The translations under genes were made by a program, and so were the position numbers. Below are positions 33,666 to 43,841 of a DNA stretch of 64,000 nucleotides, piece after piece. The first letter of the stretch is position 1. The number at the start of each line of letters is the position of its first letter. Location of the stretch: NCBI RefSeq assembly GCF_033958435.1, contig NC_134158.1, forward strand, positions 10,108,337 to 10,172,336, read 5' to 3'. The notes under the pieces were generated by a model. The model saw nothing but the letters and a program-made list of their open reading frames with translations. It was not told where the DNA came from and made no database searches. Source of the stretch: Carettochelys insculpta. Its lineage: Eukaryota; Chordata; Testudines; Carettochelyidae.

Positions 33666-33924
33666 GCCAGCCAGACCCCAGGTGTCCTGACCCAACCCCG
33701 GGTCCCAGGAGGCTGAGTCCTGCCTAGGCAGCCCCGGGCGGTGGTGGGCCCCATCCCGCCAGTGTGCCAGGGGCTCCCCGCCAGGCGCTGGGCCCAGACT
33801 TCGGCACGCCGGCTGGGGCCAGCTGCTAATTGGTGCCTCTGCGGAATTCCTGCCCTGTGACTCAGCCCCACCGCCTGGGGGATTAGGGAGCCAAGGACAC
33901 AGGGAGGGCAGCGGGGGTAGTGGT

Positions 33925-34095
33925 TAGAGCGGGGGGGCAGGACTCCTGGGTTCCTTCCAGGCTCAGGTGGGGGGCTGGGGCGCAGGGGGCTCCGGGGCAG
34001 GACTCCTGGGTTCCCTCCGGGCTCAGGTGGGGGGTTGGGGCGCAGGGGGTCCGGGGCAGGACTCCTGGGTTCTCTCCCGGCTCGGGGGTGGGGGG
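33925..34095 (+). repeat. SINE-head-derived minisatellite, about 60 bp x 3, plus orientation
   Basis: CAGGACTCCTGGGTTC begins at about 33,939, 33,999 and 34,058, joined by GCTCAGGTGGGGGGCTGGGG. Confidence 0.8.
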
Positions 34096-34589
34096 GACAG
34101 GTGGCGAACGACTGGCCCCGCGGGGGCGCCTGGGGTCCCAGCCTGGGGTCACGGGAGCAGACAGGGCGGGAAATGGGAGCTGGCCCGAGCTCTGGGGCTG
34201 GAGGGGGTCGTGGGGCTGAGCAGGATCGGGCCCAGTCCCAGAGCGGGGGGGGCACCGGGCAGACGTGGGGGGGGAGGGGGGAGTTGACCCGGTCCTGGCT
34301 CCGCGCTGACCCCTGGCGGCCGCGCCACAGCCCCGGGAGCATTTCCCAGGCGGATGGGGGGGGGGGCGGACGGACACCGGACGGGGGGAGCCCCCGGCGG
34401 GGGGGGGCTGCAGGCCGGGGGGGTCAGGACCCGAGAGAGCGAAAGGCCACGAGAGGGCAGCGGAGGGTCGGGAACTGGTACGGGGTACCGGGGAGCGTAC
34501 GGGGGGGGGGGGCTCACCTCCGCCCCGCCCCCGCAGTCTGGTCCCAAGGGGGCGGGGCTTCTCACCGTCCTTTCCCACGTCCCATTCAC

Positions 34590-34880
34590 CTGTCGGGCCC
34601 ACTCCGGCCGGGGCCCCGCCTACCGACCCTTCCGCCAATCACAGCCCGTCCCCTCTGTCGGCCAATCAGAAGGCCGGGACGGCCAGCCAATGGGAGGAGG
34701 AGAGGCCCGCTTTTTCCCAGCGTGCCGCGCGGCGGGAGGAGGGCGGCCAAGGAGCCGCGCTGGCGTCGCCCCGGCGGGGTCGGTGGGATCCGCTGCCATC
34801 CTGCCCCGGGGCTGGCGGCCGCGGCTCGGTGGGGGGCTGCCCGGAAAGTGGGGCGCCCGGGCCGCGGTACGTGAGCGGCC
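34590..34880 (+). promoter_or_regulatory. CpG island promoter with three CCAAT boxes and a splice donor
   Basis: Three CCAAT boxes at about 26-27 bp spacing (GCCAATCACAG near 34,635; GCCAATCAGAAGG near 34,661; GCCAATGGGAGG near 34,686) precede a CpG-dense stretch that ends in GGGCCGCG|GTACGTGAGC near 34,866. The CCAAT spacing and the donor suggest a TATA-less promoter with a plus-strand first exon, divergent from DDR1. In mammals the gene divergent from DDR1 is IER3, but no IER3-like peptide was found, so no name is given. Confidence 0.5.
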
Positions 34881-35432
34881 GCGCCCAGCGGGAACCGCCG
34901 GGGGGCACCCAACCCGGGGGTGCGGGGCGCTGCACGGAGTCGGGGCAGCGAGACCCTGGGGGTGCGCGGCGCTGCACGGAGTCGGGATAGAGAGAGCCCG
35001 GGGGTGCGCGGCGCTGCGCAGACTGAGAGCAGAACGACCCCTCCCCAGCTTGGTTCCCCGTGGCTCTTGGAGAGCGAGGGTGTGTTTGTGTTACACACGA
35101 GGGTGCATTTACAGGGGTGGGCAAGTGCCTTTGTGCGTGGCTGGGGATGGGCGTGTACGCACGTGGATTGTGAGGGTGTTGGCTGCCGCGGTTGTGAGCG
35201 TGTGTTGTGTACGCCTCTCTGTGCCTGGCTCTGTTGCGCGGATGAGCGTGTGCTGTGGGGTGGGACCTGTGTGCCCCTGGGGTTTGAGCTGGTGGGTTGT
35301 GCAGGGCAGTGAGTGTTGTGAGAGGCGGGATGGGGGGGGTCCCCCGGCTCTGCGGCTGCCCATCCCCCACTGCTTTTCTTCTGATGTAATTAACCACCAG
35401 TGAATTAATAAGCCCCCCCCCCCTCTTTCCAG

Positions 35433-35500
35433 CCCCACTGACATTTTCCTGCATACCCCCACCAGTGGCCACGGGTCGGTCGGAGACACCAGCCTGACAG
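35433..35500 (+). other. Candidate internal exon of an unidentified plus-strand transcript
   Basis: A 68-bp segment preceded by a long pyrimidine tract (CCCCCCCCCTCTTTCCAG) and followed by ACAG|GTACCG. One frame is open and reads PTDIFLHTPTSGHGSVGDTS. The peptide is not recognised and the join to the 34.87-kb donor is only compatible in some frames, so coding status is open. Confidence 0.35.
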
Positions 35501-36660
35501 GTACCGCTCCGCACAATCATACCACGGCAGGGGGGTCCAGTGGCTACAGCTGGGGGTGCGGAAGGGCTGGGTCCCATCCTTCCCTCGGGGAGGGCGCTGG
35601 GGGCTGGTGGTTAGAGCAGGGGGCTGGAGCCAGGATGCCTGGGTCCCATCTCCGGCTTGGGAAGGGGGCTCGAGTCAGAGCAGGATGGTTCTGACACACC
35701 ATGGCTGGGATTTGGGGGTGGGGGGCATTTTCTCTCTGTGGTGCAGGTGCTCAAAGGGTTAACCCCCCCAGCTTGTCGCATGGCATGCTGGGAGCTGTAG
35801 TCCTAGGGGAGAGTTCGTTCCCGCCCCTTGCTAGCACGGGGCTGGAGTCTGTCTTGTGACGTAGGGGGGGTGCTGCCAGCCCAGACGCCTGGGTCCCAGC
35901 TGAGTCTGAGGGTGGGGGGAGGACACCATACAGCCCTTACCCTGCCCCATGGGGGCACATAGGAACCGGGGTGAGGGGACAGCTGCTCCCTCTGCTACGC
36001 TGGTATCTGCCTGGCAGGGCTGGGGGCTTTGCCCTGTGTACCCCTCACTCAGCCGACACCCCCTCTCCTGCGGCAGCTTTGCCGGCGTCTCCGATTCTGC
36101 CGACGTGTGGGTTTCCCGGGGGACAGCTCCCCAGCCGTGACCCTGCCTGGCCCAAGCGCACCTCGCAGGGCGGACTCAGCCGGGCTGAAATGCAGCCACC
36201 TCTGGGGCGGAACGCACTGCAGCAGTGAGCTCCAGGGGGTCAGCAGACGGGGCCGGGGGAGCGCCGGGGCAGCTTGCATCCCTGGCTCGCTGCAGTGGGC
36301 GGCCAGGCCCAGGTGAGTAAAACAGACCGGGGTAAGGAGTGGGTAGAACTCCCCGATGCTGGGAAGGGGCGTGGGGCCGGGGTGCTGCCGCGTGAGCACA
36401 GAGGGCCTCCCACAAAGGCGTGCCTGGGCCCCCCCATGTTCGGGCACGTAAGAACTGGAGGCAGAGCAGCGGGAGAGAGGAGTTACAGCCGGAGCAGCTG
36501 GGATCTCAGCGCTTCGGTCTCTTTGCTCCAACACTCTCGGAAGTGGGGCAGGGCTGGCTGCCTCCGGGGGGGTGGGGCCTGGCTGGCTTGGGGGCAGGGG
36601 TGCAGGGAGTGGGGCAAGGAATGGGGTGACCCTAACCCCCACCGCCCATCTCTCTTGCCC

Positions 36661-36775
36661 AGGCTCCCCAGCCCCGCAGGCATCTCCGAGGACCAATGGG
36701 GCGAAGGTGCCTGGACCAGGAAGAAGTGCATCCTGGGAACGAGGCAGGCGCAATAAACACTGTGACTGCTGGGGG
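36661..36775 (+). other. Candidate terminal exon with poly(A) signal (AATAAA at 36752)
   Basis: The acceptor CCATCTCTCTTGCCCAG ends at about 36,661. It is followed by 90 bp with one open frame (ISEDQWGEGAWTRKKCILGT), whose stop TAA lies inside CAATAAACACTGTG. The combination of acceptor, short exon and AATAAA looks like the 3' end of a gene, plausibly the one starting at the 34.6-kb island. Confidence 0.35.
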
Positions 36776-38690
36776 GTGCCTTGCTCTGTGCGGGGGTTGG
36801 AGGGGGGCTGCAATGGCAGCGCAGGCTACTGGATGGAGCCCTGGGGGTGTAATGTTGAGCCGGCTGTTCCAGGGGCCTGGTGGAATCACCCCCGTCCCTC
36901 TGCAGGGGATCCCATTCCAGCCAGATCCTGCCTGCACCCCCTCCCTGTGTGGGTCCCCAGCACAGCCCCCTCCAACCCCTCATATATGGCTGGGGGGGGG
37001 GTTGTGCCTCAGTTTCCCCTTTAGCCGGAGGAGAACGGTGCTGCCCTCCCAGGCAGGGTGCTCAGCCCTGCTGGGAAGGGAGCCGGGGGTGGGTGTAACC
37101 GTAGTGCCCTGCCCCCCAGCATGAGGCAGAGGGGCGTCTCGTTCGAAGCCCCTGCCTGAGCCCTGGTATGGCCTCCCTGGCCCCTGCCCATCAACTCCCT
37201 TCGTCCTCCGCCTTGTGCTGGCCAGTCTCAGCCTGTGACCCCTGTGCGCTGCCGGGCCGGCTCGGCGGATGGCGACTGACCAGCGGGCCCCAGGGCTGGC
37301 CCCTCCTTGTACCCTTGCTGTTTCCGCCCCCACGGCCGCTCCTAGGGAGCTGTGCTGAGGCGACGCCGGCTGGGAGCAGGGCAGGGGCCAGGCCCATCCA
37401 TGCCCTGACTTGCACAGGCCTTAGATCAGCCAGTGCTGCTACAACCCCCCAGGCACCATCATGCCCGCCCCAGGGCCACGCCGCACAGAGCCCCAACCTG
37501 AGAGGGGCCAGCCGAGCTGCTGCACAATGACCCCGCGGTCACAGATGGGGGGGACGGATGTTCTGGGCTCCCTGTGCCAGCGGAGGAGCCGCCGGGGTTT
37601 GGTCCGGCTGGGTCAGCCTTGCCGCCGGTGCTGGAAATCTCCGACACTAGGCCGGAAGCCCGTTCTCCAGTCTCTGGGGCCTGCAAGGGAACGCGTGGCC
37701 GGGGCTCCTTCGTCCGGCCTTCAGTCGAGGGCTGCTGGAGTTTGCCAGGAAACGCGCAGCTACGGGCTGGAGTGACGGGCGGTGGCTTGGGCGTGGGGCG
37801 CTCTGCTCCCTGCCGCGACGGAGGGGGCCACAGATCCCACTAGGCGGTAGGGCTGACCGGCTCCCGTTGGGTGCTGAACTGGGGAGGGGAAGGGCTTGGT
37901 GCTTTCGGGGGATCTCTCCTGCGGACCTGTTTTCAGCAGGTGATGGCAGATGAGCGGAGGCAAATCTCTGGTCCCTGAATGCTCTTGGGAGGGTCGGGGA
38001 GCTCAGTGCCGCCACTGCCGGCTGGGCCACGTCAAGGTGGACGTTTGCAATGGAACCAAGCAAAAGTGCCGCCTTCTTCCTGAGAGCTGGGGGGCCCATT
38101 TTTCATCCCCATCCACTGTCACTGCACCGCCCAGCCCAAGGGTTGCACTGCCATTTATGAAGGGTCCCCGGTCTGGGTTCTTGGAGCTGGTCCCAGGTGT
38201 TTACCGTAGGAAGCCGTCGAGTTGCAGATCAGATGGGATGTTTCCTGGGTTCCCCCTGAAACATTGCGTTGATGAAGGGGAGCCTGGGATACGCTGGTTC
38301 GCCTCCAGGCCGCTCTCGTTTGCTTTTCCATAGAACTCGAAGTTTGAGGAAGTCCTCGTACAGCTACTAGCTACTCTGGGCGGAACGATTCAGGGGACAA
38401 AGCTGTCCTGCAGACTGGCTGGCGCTAGTTTCTTGTTTGGCTGACTGGGTGTGAGCAGGACTGCAGGGCTGTCTGAGGCCAGGGTGGCTGAGAAGGAGCT
38501 GGAAATTTGGGCTGTAAATGCAAAGGGCACCCCTGGGTGAGGCAGGCTCTGCACCCCTGACCCATCTGCAGCAGAGGGGCAGGGGTGCACCTGCACCAGG
38601 AGGCATCTCTCGAGGACAAATCCCCCCCCCGCCCCATCTTCAAATCCAGCTACACGTGATTGAATTGGGGCAGGTCTTATAGGGAGACGC
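36775..38690. other. Unique GC-rich sequence, no gene seen
   Basis: It contains a minus-strand MIR-like tail (TTGTGCCTCAGTTTCCCC near 37,002) and otherwise unique sequence. ORFs up to about 150 codons occur on both strands but none shows splice borders plus a recognisable peptide. Confidence 0.45.
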
Positions 38691-38900
38691 CAACCTGGTC
38701 TTGACTTAAAGCCTCCCAGCGACGGAGAACCCTCCCCATCTCTAGGTGCATTGTTCCGAGTGGTAACTTCCCTTCAAACGCTTGTCTTGGTCGTCATCTG
38801 CATTTGCCTGGCTCAAATCTCTACCCACTGGGTCTTGTTTGGTTTTTGTGATCAGAGAGCTCCTCGGGTAGGTCCTGGCCTACAACCAGCACCTACAAAC
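38690..38900 (-). mobile_element. Degraded CR1-type LINE fragment, antisense
   Basis: Plus strand reads CGACGGAGAACCCTCCCCAT, TCTAGGTGCATTGTTCC, CAAATCTCTACCCACTGGG and GAGAGCTCCTC. These match the antisense of a common turtle LINE 3' region with heavy divergence. Confidence 0.6.
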
Positions 38901-40580
38901 CTTCTCCCCTGTTGGGCAAAGCAATTAAATCCCATTAGTACGGGGGTTTTGCCAGAACATTTCTGGTGTCCATTTAGCCACTGTTCCCTTTGAAATGCAG
39001 AGACCGGAAGAGGGCACTTGTCCAGGAACAGCCGTGCTAATATATTCAGGGGCTGTAGGGTTAATTAGTAGGAAAAAGGGAAACTAATATTGTATGTAGG
39101 AAAAATGAAACTGTTTGTAATGTTGTGTTAATTCTTTGTGTGATAACTAAAGATTAACTATGAACACGGGATTAGTCTAGTGTTATCAATTTATATTTAT
39201 AATTCAAGTTCTGGTGTAATACGCACCATTAAGGGCGAACCAGACCCCATACTGTAACCAAGGATGCATTTTGATCCCGCGCTCCATTTGGTAAAGCCCT
39301 GTTGAAACCAAAACTCGACCTAAGTTGCGTGCCTAGGGTGTGAATTGTGTTAGAGGTGTGAATGGGGTGTGTGTGATTGACCCTCACACCAGCCCGTCCT
39401 GAGGATCAGACCCCAGGGGCTGAACAGAGCAGACAACTCCCCGAAGCTGAGCAGAAGATCCACCCTGAAGAGAAAAGATGGACAAGATGAAAGTCGTGAG
39501 GCAGCCTGACCCGGCAGGACCCCCAGGCTGACGTCTCACGTGAACCCTGTAAAAGACGGGGTGAGCAGGGGAGACCTCCGGGCACCGTTCTGCTTGCAAC
39601 ACCAAGGAGCAGCGGTTCGCGCCCAGCAGACCCGGCTCTTTCTCCCGCCCGGCTTTCCCGGCCACGAAGCCACCACAAGCTGCAAACTCGAGCTACGGAC
39701 CCCAGCCGCGGTCAGGCCTGGTAACTATCTAGCAGCTGCAGAGCACGGTGGGGGGTGGGGTATTAGGCATTAGAGATGGGTTACGGTTGGGGGTGGGTGT
39801 GTCGGTATTGGGCATTAGAGATCGGTTACGTTCTTATAAACGTGGCAACCTGCCTCGGCCCCTGAAAAGCTCCTGTGTATTTTATCTGTCTAACCAGGTG
39901 ACCGCCCCTGCTCCCACTGGGGGATCCCCTGCGTATCCATTAGTGCCCTTAGCTGCAGCTGGGAATGGGACCCAGGAGTCCTGACTCCCTCTCACTCATG
40001 GCAACCAGCTAGTCTTGCCCAGAGCTTCCTCCGAGGCCCCACACCCACCGCCTTGGCACTCGTTAATCGATGGGTTTGCTCCTCTCGATTCCGTGGAAGT
40101 AGTAAACAGGAGCACCTGGTTCCCACGTCAGCTGTGTAAACAAGGGTGTGGGTTCCTGTGACTGCACCTCCTTCCATGGAAAGAGCAAAAAAAACCTCCT
40201 GTTTGATTTCCAGAGGCGGCTGTGATGCCCTTGGCTGAGAGAGAGCAGGTGCTGCTGGGCTTGTCTCCTCCCTGCCACGTCCCCCACTGCCCCCCAGTAC
40301 AGCCCAGCTTGGCTGACAGATCGTGCCCAGTTCCCTGCCTGCTGGCCCAGAGACCTTTTGATGATTGGCCCTTAGCAGGGACAGCGAGGGAGCTGGGCGG
40401 ATGGGACAGTCCCTCGGTGACAATCAGTGATATCGGAGACCCAAATAACACACAAATGTCACGTTTCCCTCTGCTCCAGGCCCAGCTCAGCTCTGAACAT
40501 CCTAGTCCTGGACAGCCCTAAACAGAATCGTATCCGTTACCTTCCCTCCAGGGCCTCTTATTTCCCCTCCAGCCAGGAAG
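38900..40580. other. AT-richer and mixed unique sequence, no gene seen
   Basis: 39,030-39,380 is AT-rich with GTGTAATACGCACC and TGTTAGAGGTGTGAATGGGG and could be a decayed LTR, but no paired copy, primer-binding site or internal ORF is seen. The remainder is unique with one SINE-like phrase near 39,970. Confidence 0.35.
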
Positions 40581-40745
40581 TTCTACAACTCCTGGTCGTA
40601 CTCGGCACCCGGGGATCACCCGGCATCACCCCCCAACTCCTGGTCGTACTCGGCACCCGGGGATCACCCGGCATCACCCCCCAACTCCTGGTCGTACTCG
40701 GCACCCGGGGATCACCCGGCATCACCCCCCAACTCCTGGCCCTAT
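40580..40745. repeat. 48-bp tandem repeat, 3 copies plus partial
   Basis: Three nearly perfect units of ACTCCTGGTCGTACTCGGCA followed by CCCGGGGATCACCCGGCATC. The period divides by three, so it reads as 16-residue peptide repeats without coding context. Confidence 0.92.
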
Positions 40746-41261
40746 CCTCTCCCCACAGTGTCAGTCACTTCCAAAAGGACCTAGGAAGTCCCATAGGGTC
40801 TCCACCGCAGTGACCTACCGTGCCCTGGCCTGCAGACCTAGGGAGTGGACCGTTCCTTGGCTGTTCTGCTTTCTCTTCATCTTCCCTGGCAGTGCTGTGA
40901 GCTCGGTTGGTTTCTCCTCTGCCTCTTTAATTCTCCCTCTGGCCTTGAGCTCCTGCCTGAGCTTGGCCCTCTGCTTGGGGCAGCTGCTGATTGCCAGTTG
41001 CGTTTGCAGAGCTTGGTTTCAGAGGCCGATGGCTCCTTGCTGCTCCCTGAGCAGGGTACAGGGAGCTTTTAGCAGCCCAGGGGCCGTCTGGAAGGCTGCA
41101 GGTCTCACAGGCCACATTGAGGGCTTGTCAGAAATTTCCCTTGTGCGAAGATGCGGTTTTCTGTGTGCTCCTGTCCAGTTTAGGTCAGGAACCTCAAATG
41201 CTCAGGCCAAACTGGGGAGTAATCGGCCAGGGGTTGTATTGCTGGCATGACCAGCCCCCCC

Positions 41262-41580
41262 AGCTCTAACCCCCTGGAGCCTGGTTACTTCCCAGCACTG
41301 GGAACAGAACCCAGGAGTCCGGCTCCCAGCCCCGCCCCCCCCGGCTCTGACCCACTGGAGCCTGGTCACTTCCCAGCGCTGGGAACAGAACCCAGGAGTC
41401 CGGCTCCCAGCCCCGCCCCCCCCGGCTCTGACCCACTGGAGCCTGGTCACTTCCCAGCGCTGGGAACAGAACCCAGGAGTCCAGCTCCCAGCCCCCTCCA
41501 GCTCTGACCCACTGGAACCTGGTCACTTCCCAGTGCTGGGAACAGAACCCAGGAGTTCTGACCCCCAGTTCACTCCCTGC
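41262..41580 (-). repeat. SINE-head-derived minisatellite, about 81 bp x 4
   Basis: CCCACTGGAGCCTGGTCACT occurs at 41,351 and about 41,432, with diverged forms at 41,270 and 41,508. Each is followed by ACAGAACCCAGGAGTCCGGC. It is a longer-unit relative of the arrays at 5.4, 31.7 and 33.3 kb. Confidence 0.88.
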
Positions 41581-42284
41581 ACGCCGTTAGCCTGGCGTAG
41601 CACATGGCATCCTCAGGGCTCAGCACCCATAAACGCTGTGCTCCTGAGCTATTGCTGAGCAGTGCTGGGGCCGGGCCCTTTGGCAGCTGGGCTGCAAGTT
41701 CCCCTGAAAAACAAACCGGGCTAATTGCTTCCAAAGAAGCCGTAGCGCCTGCCCTGGGAACAGGCCTGCGGTGCAGTGGGAACGGCTGGGAGCTGCTCTG
41801 CAGGAATCTCCTCTGGGCTGTGCCCGGGTTGGCCCTGCCATGGAGCACCGTTGTTCTCGGCAGCTCCGAGGCCAGTCCCACCGGCTGCCCCAGCAGCCTG
41901 AGCAGGACATCTGGGCCTCTGGCTGGAGGCCTCTGCTCGGGGGGAGGCAGCTGTTGGTGCCAGGGTGGGCAGACGGGCAGGGCAGGAGCAGAGGGACCAG
42001 CCAGGAGGAGGACATAATGGGGACCCTGCCCAGCGAGCAGAGCGGGAGTAGTGGAGCAGAGTTGTCCGTTACCTGTCCCCTGGGGCTGAGAGCAGAGACC
42101 CTGAGAGCCTAAGAACCCTTCGCCTGTTCGCCCCCAGCCTCGGGGAAGGCTGAACATCCAGAAGATGGGCCCGCTCCGGGAAGGGCGGGATGGCCGGGAG
42201 CTGGGAACTGCTGAGGGGCGAGGTGGAGAGGCAGGAATTCTGGATTGTTGCTCTGGTTCTGGAAGAGGAGTACAATGAAGGGAG

Positions 42285-42700
42285 TTAGAGGGTGTTTCCT
42301 AATATCCAACCTGCACCTCCCCCTCTGTGACTTCAGCCCATTGCTCCTTGTCCTGCCGTCCGGCACCACTGAGAACAGCCTCTCCAGAGCCCCGCGTCAG
42401 GCAGGTGAAGGCTGCTGTGAAATCCCCCCTCAGTCGTCTCTTCTGAAACCAAATGAGCCCAAACCCCTCAGCCTCTGCTCACAGGTTACGTGCTCCAGCC
42501 CCGCAAAACATTTTCCTTGCCCTCCACTGGACCCACATCCTGCCTATCCTGGGGGCCCAGAACTGGACACGGTACTCCAGATGTGGCCTCCACAGTGCTG
42601 GGTCGAGGGAAATCATCACTCCTATTGATCTGGACATGTTCCTCCTAATGCCTACAAGGCCCTTCTATTCCTCAGCTCCACCGCCTCCTGCGTGGTGATC
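42285..42700 (-). mobile_element. CR1 LINE 3' fragment, antisense
   Basis: Plus strand shows the antisense of CR1: CCCCTCAGTCGTCTCTTCTG, CCTTGCCCTCCACTGGACCC and CCAGAACTGGACACGGTACT then CCAGATGTGGCC. It is diverged and non-coding. Confidence 0.85.
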
Positions 42701-43194
42701 CCCAGGTCTTGGGCAGCCAGATCTACCGCTTGGCCAGTGGGTCCCCGGCTTGGAGCCGTGAACGAATTTCCTGCCATTTGGGCCCGATCCTCCCGTTTGC
42801 CTAAGGAAGGCAGGGTGTTAACACGGGCGCTGGGGAGTAGAGAGTCCTGGTTCTCTCCCCAGCTGCAGGAGCGGACGGGGGCTTGGTGTGGAAGTCAGGC
42901 TGCCAGGGGTCTATTGCCAGCTCTGAGGGGTGAACGTAACGAAGCGGGGGGGGGGCTGAAAATGGGGCCTCAGGGCTGGGATGGGGGAACAGTGGACCAG
43001 AGCAGAGGGGGACAACGCAGCTGGATTTCAGTGGCCTGACACCCTAGCCTGGTCAGTTGCACTAGCTCAGCTGGGCATCCTCTGGGAAGGGGCAGAAAGG
43101 GTTACAAACCCAGAGCCGGACCAGGGCAGTTGGCAAGCTGCCTGGCAGAGGGACAGATGGGCAGCCTGGGGAAAGAGGGAGTCACGCCCAGGAT

Positions 43195-43646
43195 GTAACG
43201 CCAGGGCTGGGTCCGTGAGCAGCAGCTGTCAGGCCCTGGCGCCATGTGGAAGAGGAGGGACTGGTAGCGAGGGTGGGAGGTGTGACCAGTACAAACGGGG
43301 GTGTCTTCGTCTACAGATCCACTCCGGCAGCACAGCAGAGGGGTTCGGGGCTCAGGACTCCTGGGTTCTGGGGGGGGAGAACCCTGGCCCCAGCTGGAAC
43401 GGGAGCGCAGGGTGGCGGGAAGGTGCCACCCAGCTGGAATTCGCCCAGGGGCGTGGAGGGTGCGTGCCCCATGCACCGGACAGGTGATCGAACACGTTTC
43501 TCGTTGCATGCTGGGATTTCACGCACAGCCTCCGACATGCCAGCGGGCAGCGCCCTCCTCCAGCAGAGCCCTGTAAATACTCCCGACGTGGCACCGGGTG
43601 CGTGACCGACGGGACGAGGTTCGACGTGAACGGAAGGTAGGAGCGG
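43195..43646 (+). promoter_or_regulatory. Promoter/first-exon module A (duplicate of module C), apparently orphan
   Basis: About 450 bp matching 46,870-47,284 at high identity, from GATGTAAC through GGTGCCACCCAGCTGGAATT to ACGGAAG|GTAGGAGCGGGG. Shared parts are a TTGCATGCTGGGATTTCA element (43,504-43,521), a TATA-like CTGTAAATAC (43,571-43,580) and a donor with GT at 43,637. No coding exon like that at 47.95 kb follows before module B, and a Cry SINE sits 10 bp after the donor. It may be a relic or an alternative distant promoter. Confidence 0.6.
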
Positions 43647-43841
43647 GGCTCGCTCGGTGGTTTGCGCTTTGGCCTACTGAGCCCGGGGCTGTGAGTTTAA
43701 TTCTCGAGGGACCATTCAGTGATCTGGGGGAAAATGAAATACCTGTCGGGGATGGTGACAGGCCCTGCTGTGAGGACGGGACTCCAGGTCCTTCCAGTTC
43801 TATGTGATACGTATAAACAAAACGTCACGGGGGGAGCGGGG
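43647..43841 (+). mobile_element. Cry-type tRNA-derived SINE (cryptodiran turtle)
   Basis: tRNA-like head GCTCGCTCGGTGGTTTGCGC, TTGGCCTACTGAGCCCGGGG and GTGAGTTTAATTC, then the Cry-SINE body GGGACCATTCAGTGATCTGG and a tail with CTCCAGGTCCTTCC and GTTCTATGTGATAC. GGAGCGGGG occurs just before (43,640-43,648) and again at 43,833-43,841, a likely target-site duplication. This family is restricted to hidden-necked turtles and supports the host assignment. Confidence 0.82.

Noticed and set aside
34354..35403. 349-codon plus-strand ORF over the CpG island
   Set aside because: GC-rich DNA is poor in stop codons. The ORF crosses CCAAT boxes and a splice donor and shows no conserved peptide.
39030..39380. 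Solo LTR of an endogenous retrovirus
   Set aside because: AT-rich with TG/CA-like ends, but no paired repeat, poly(A) signal in place, primer-binding site or retroviral ORF could be shown.
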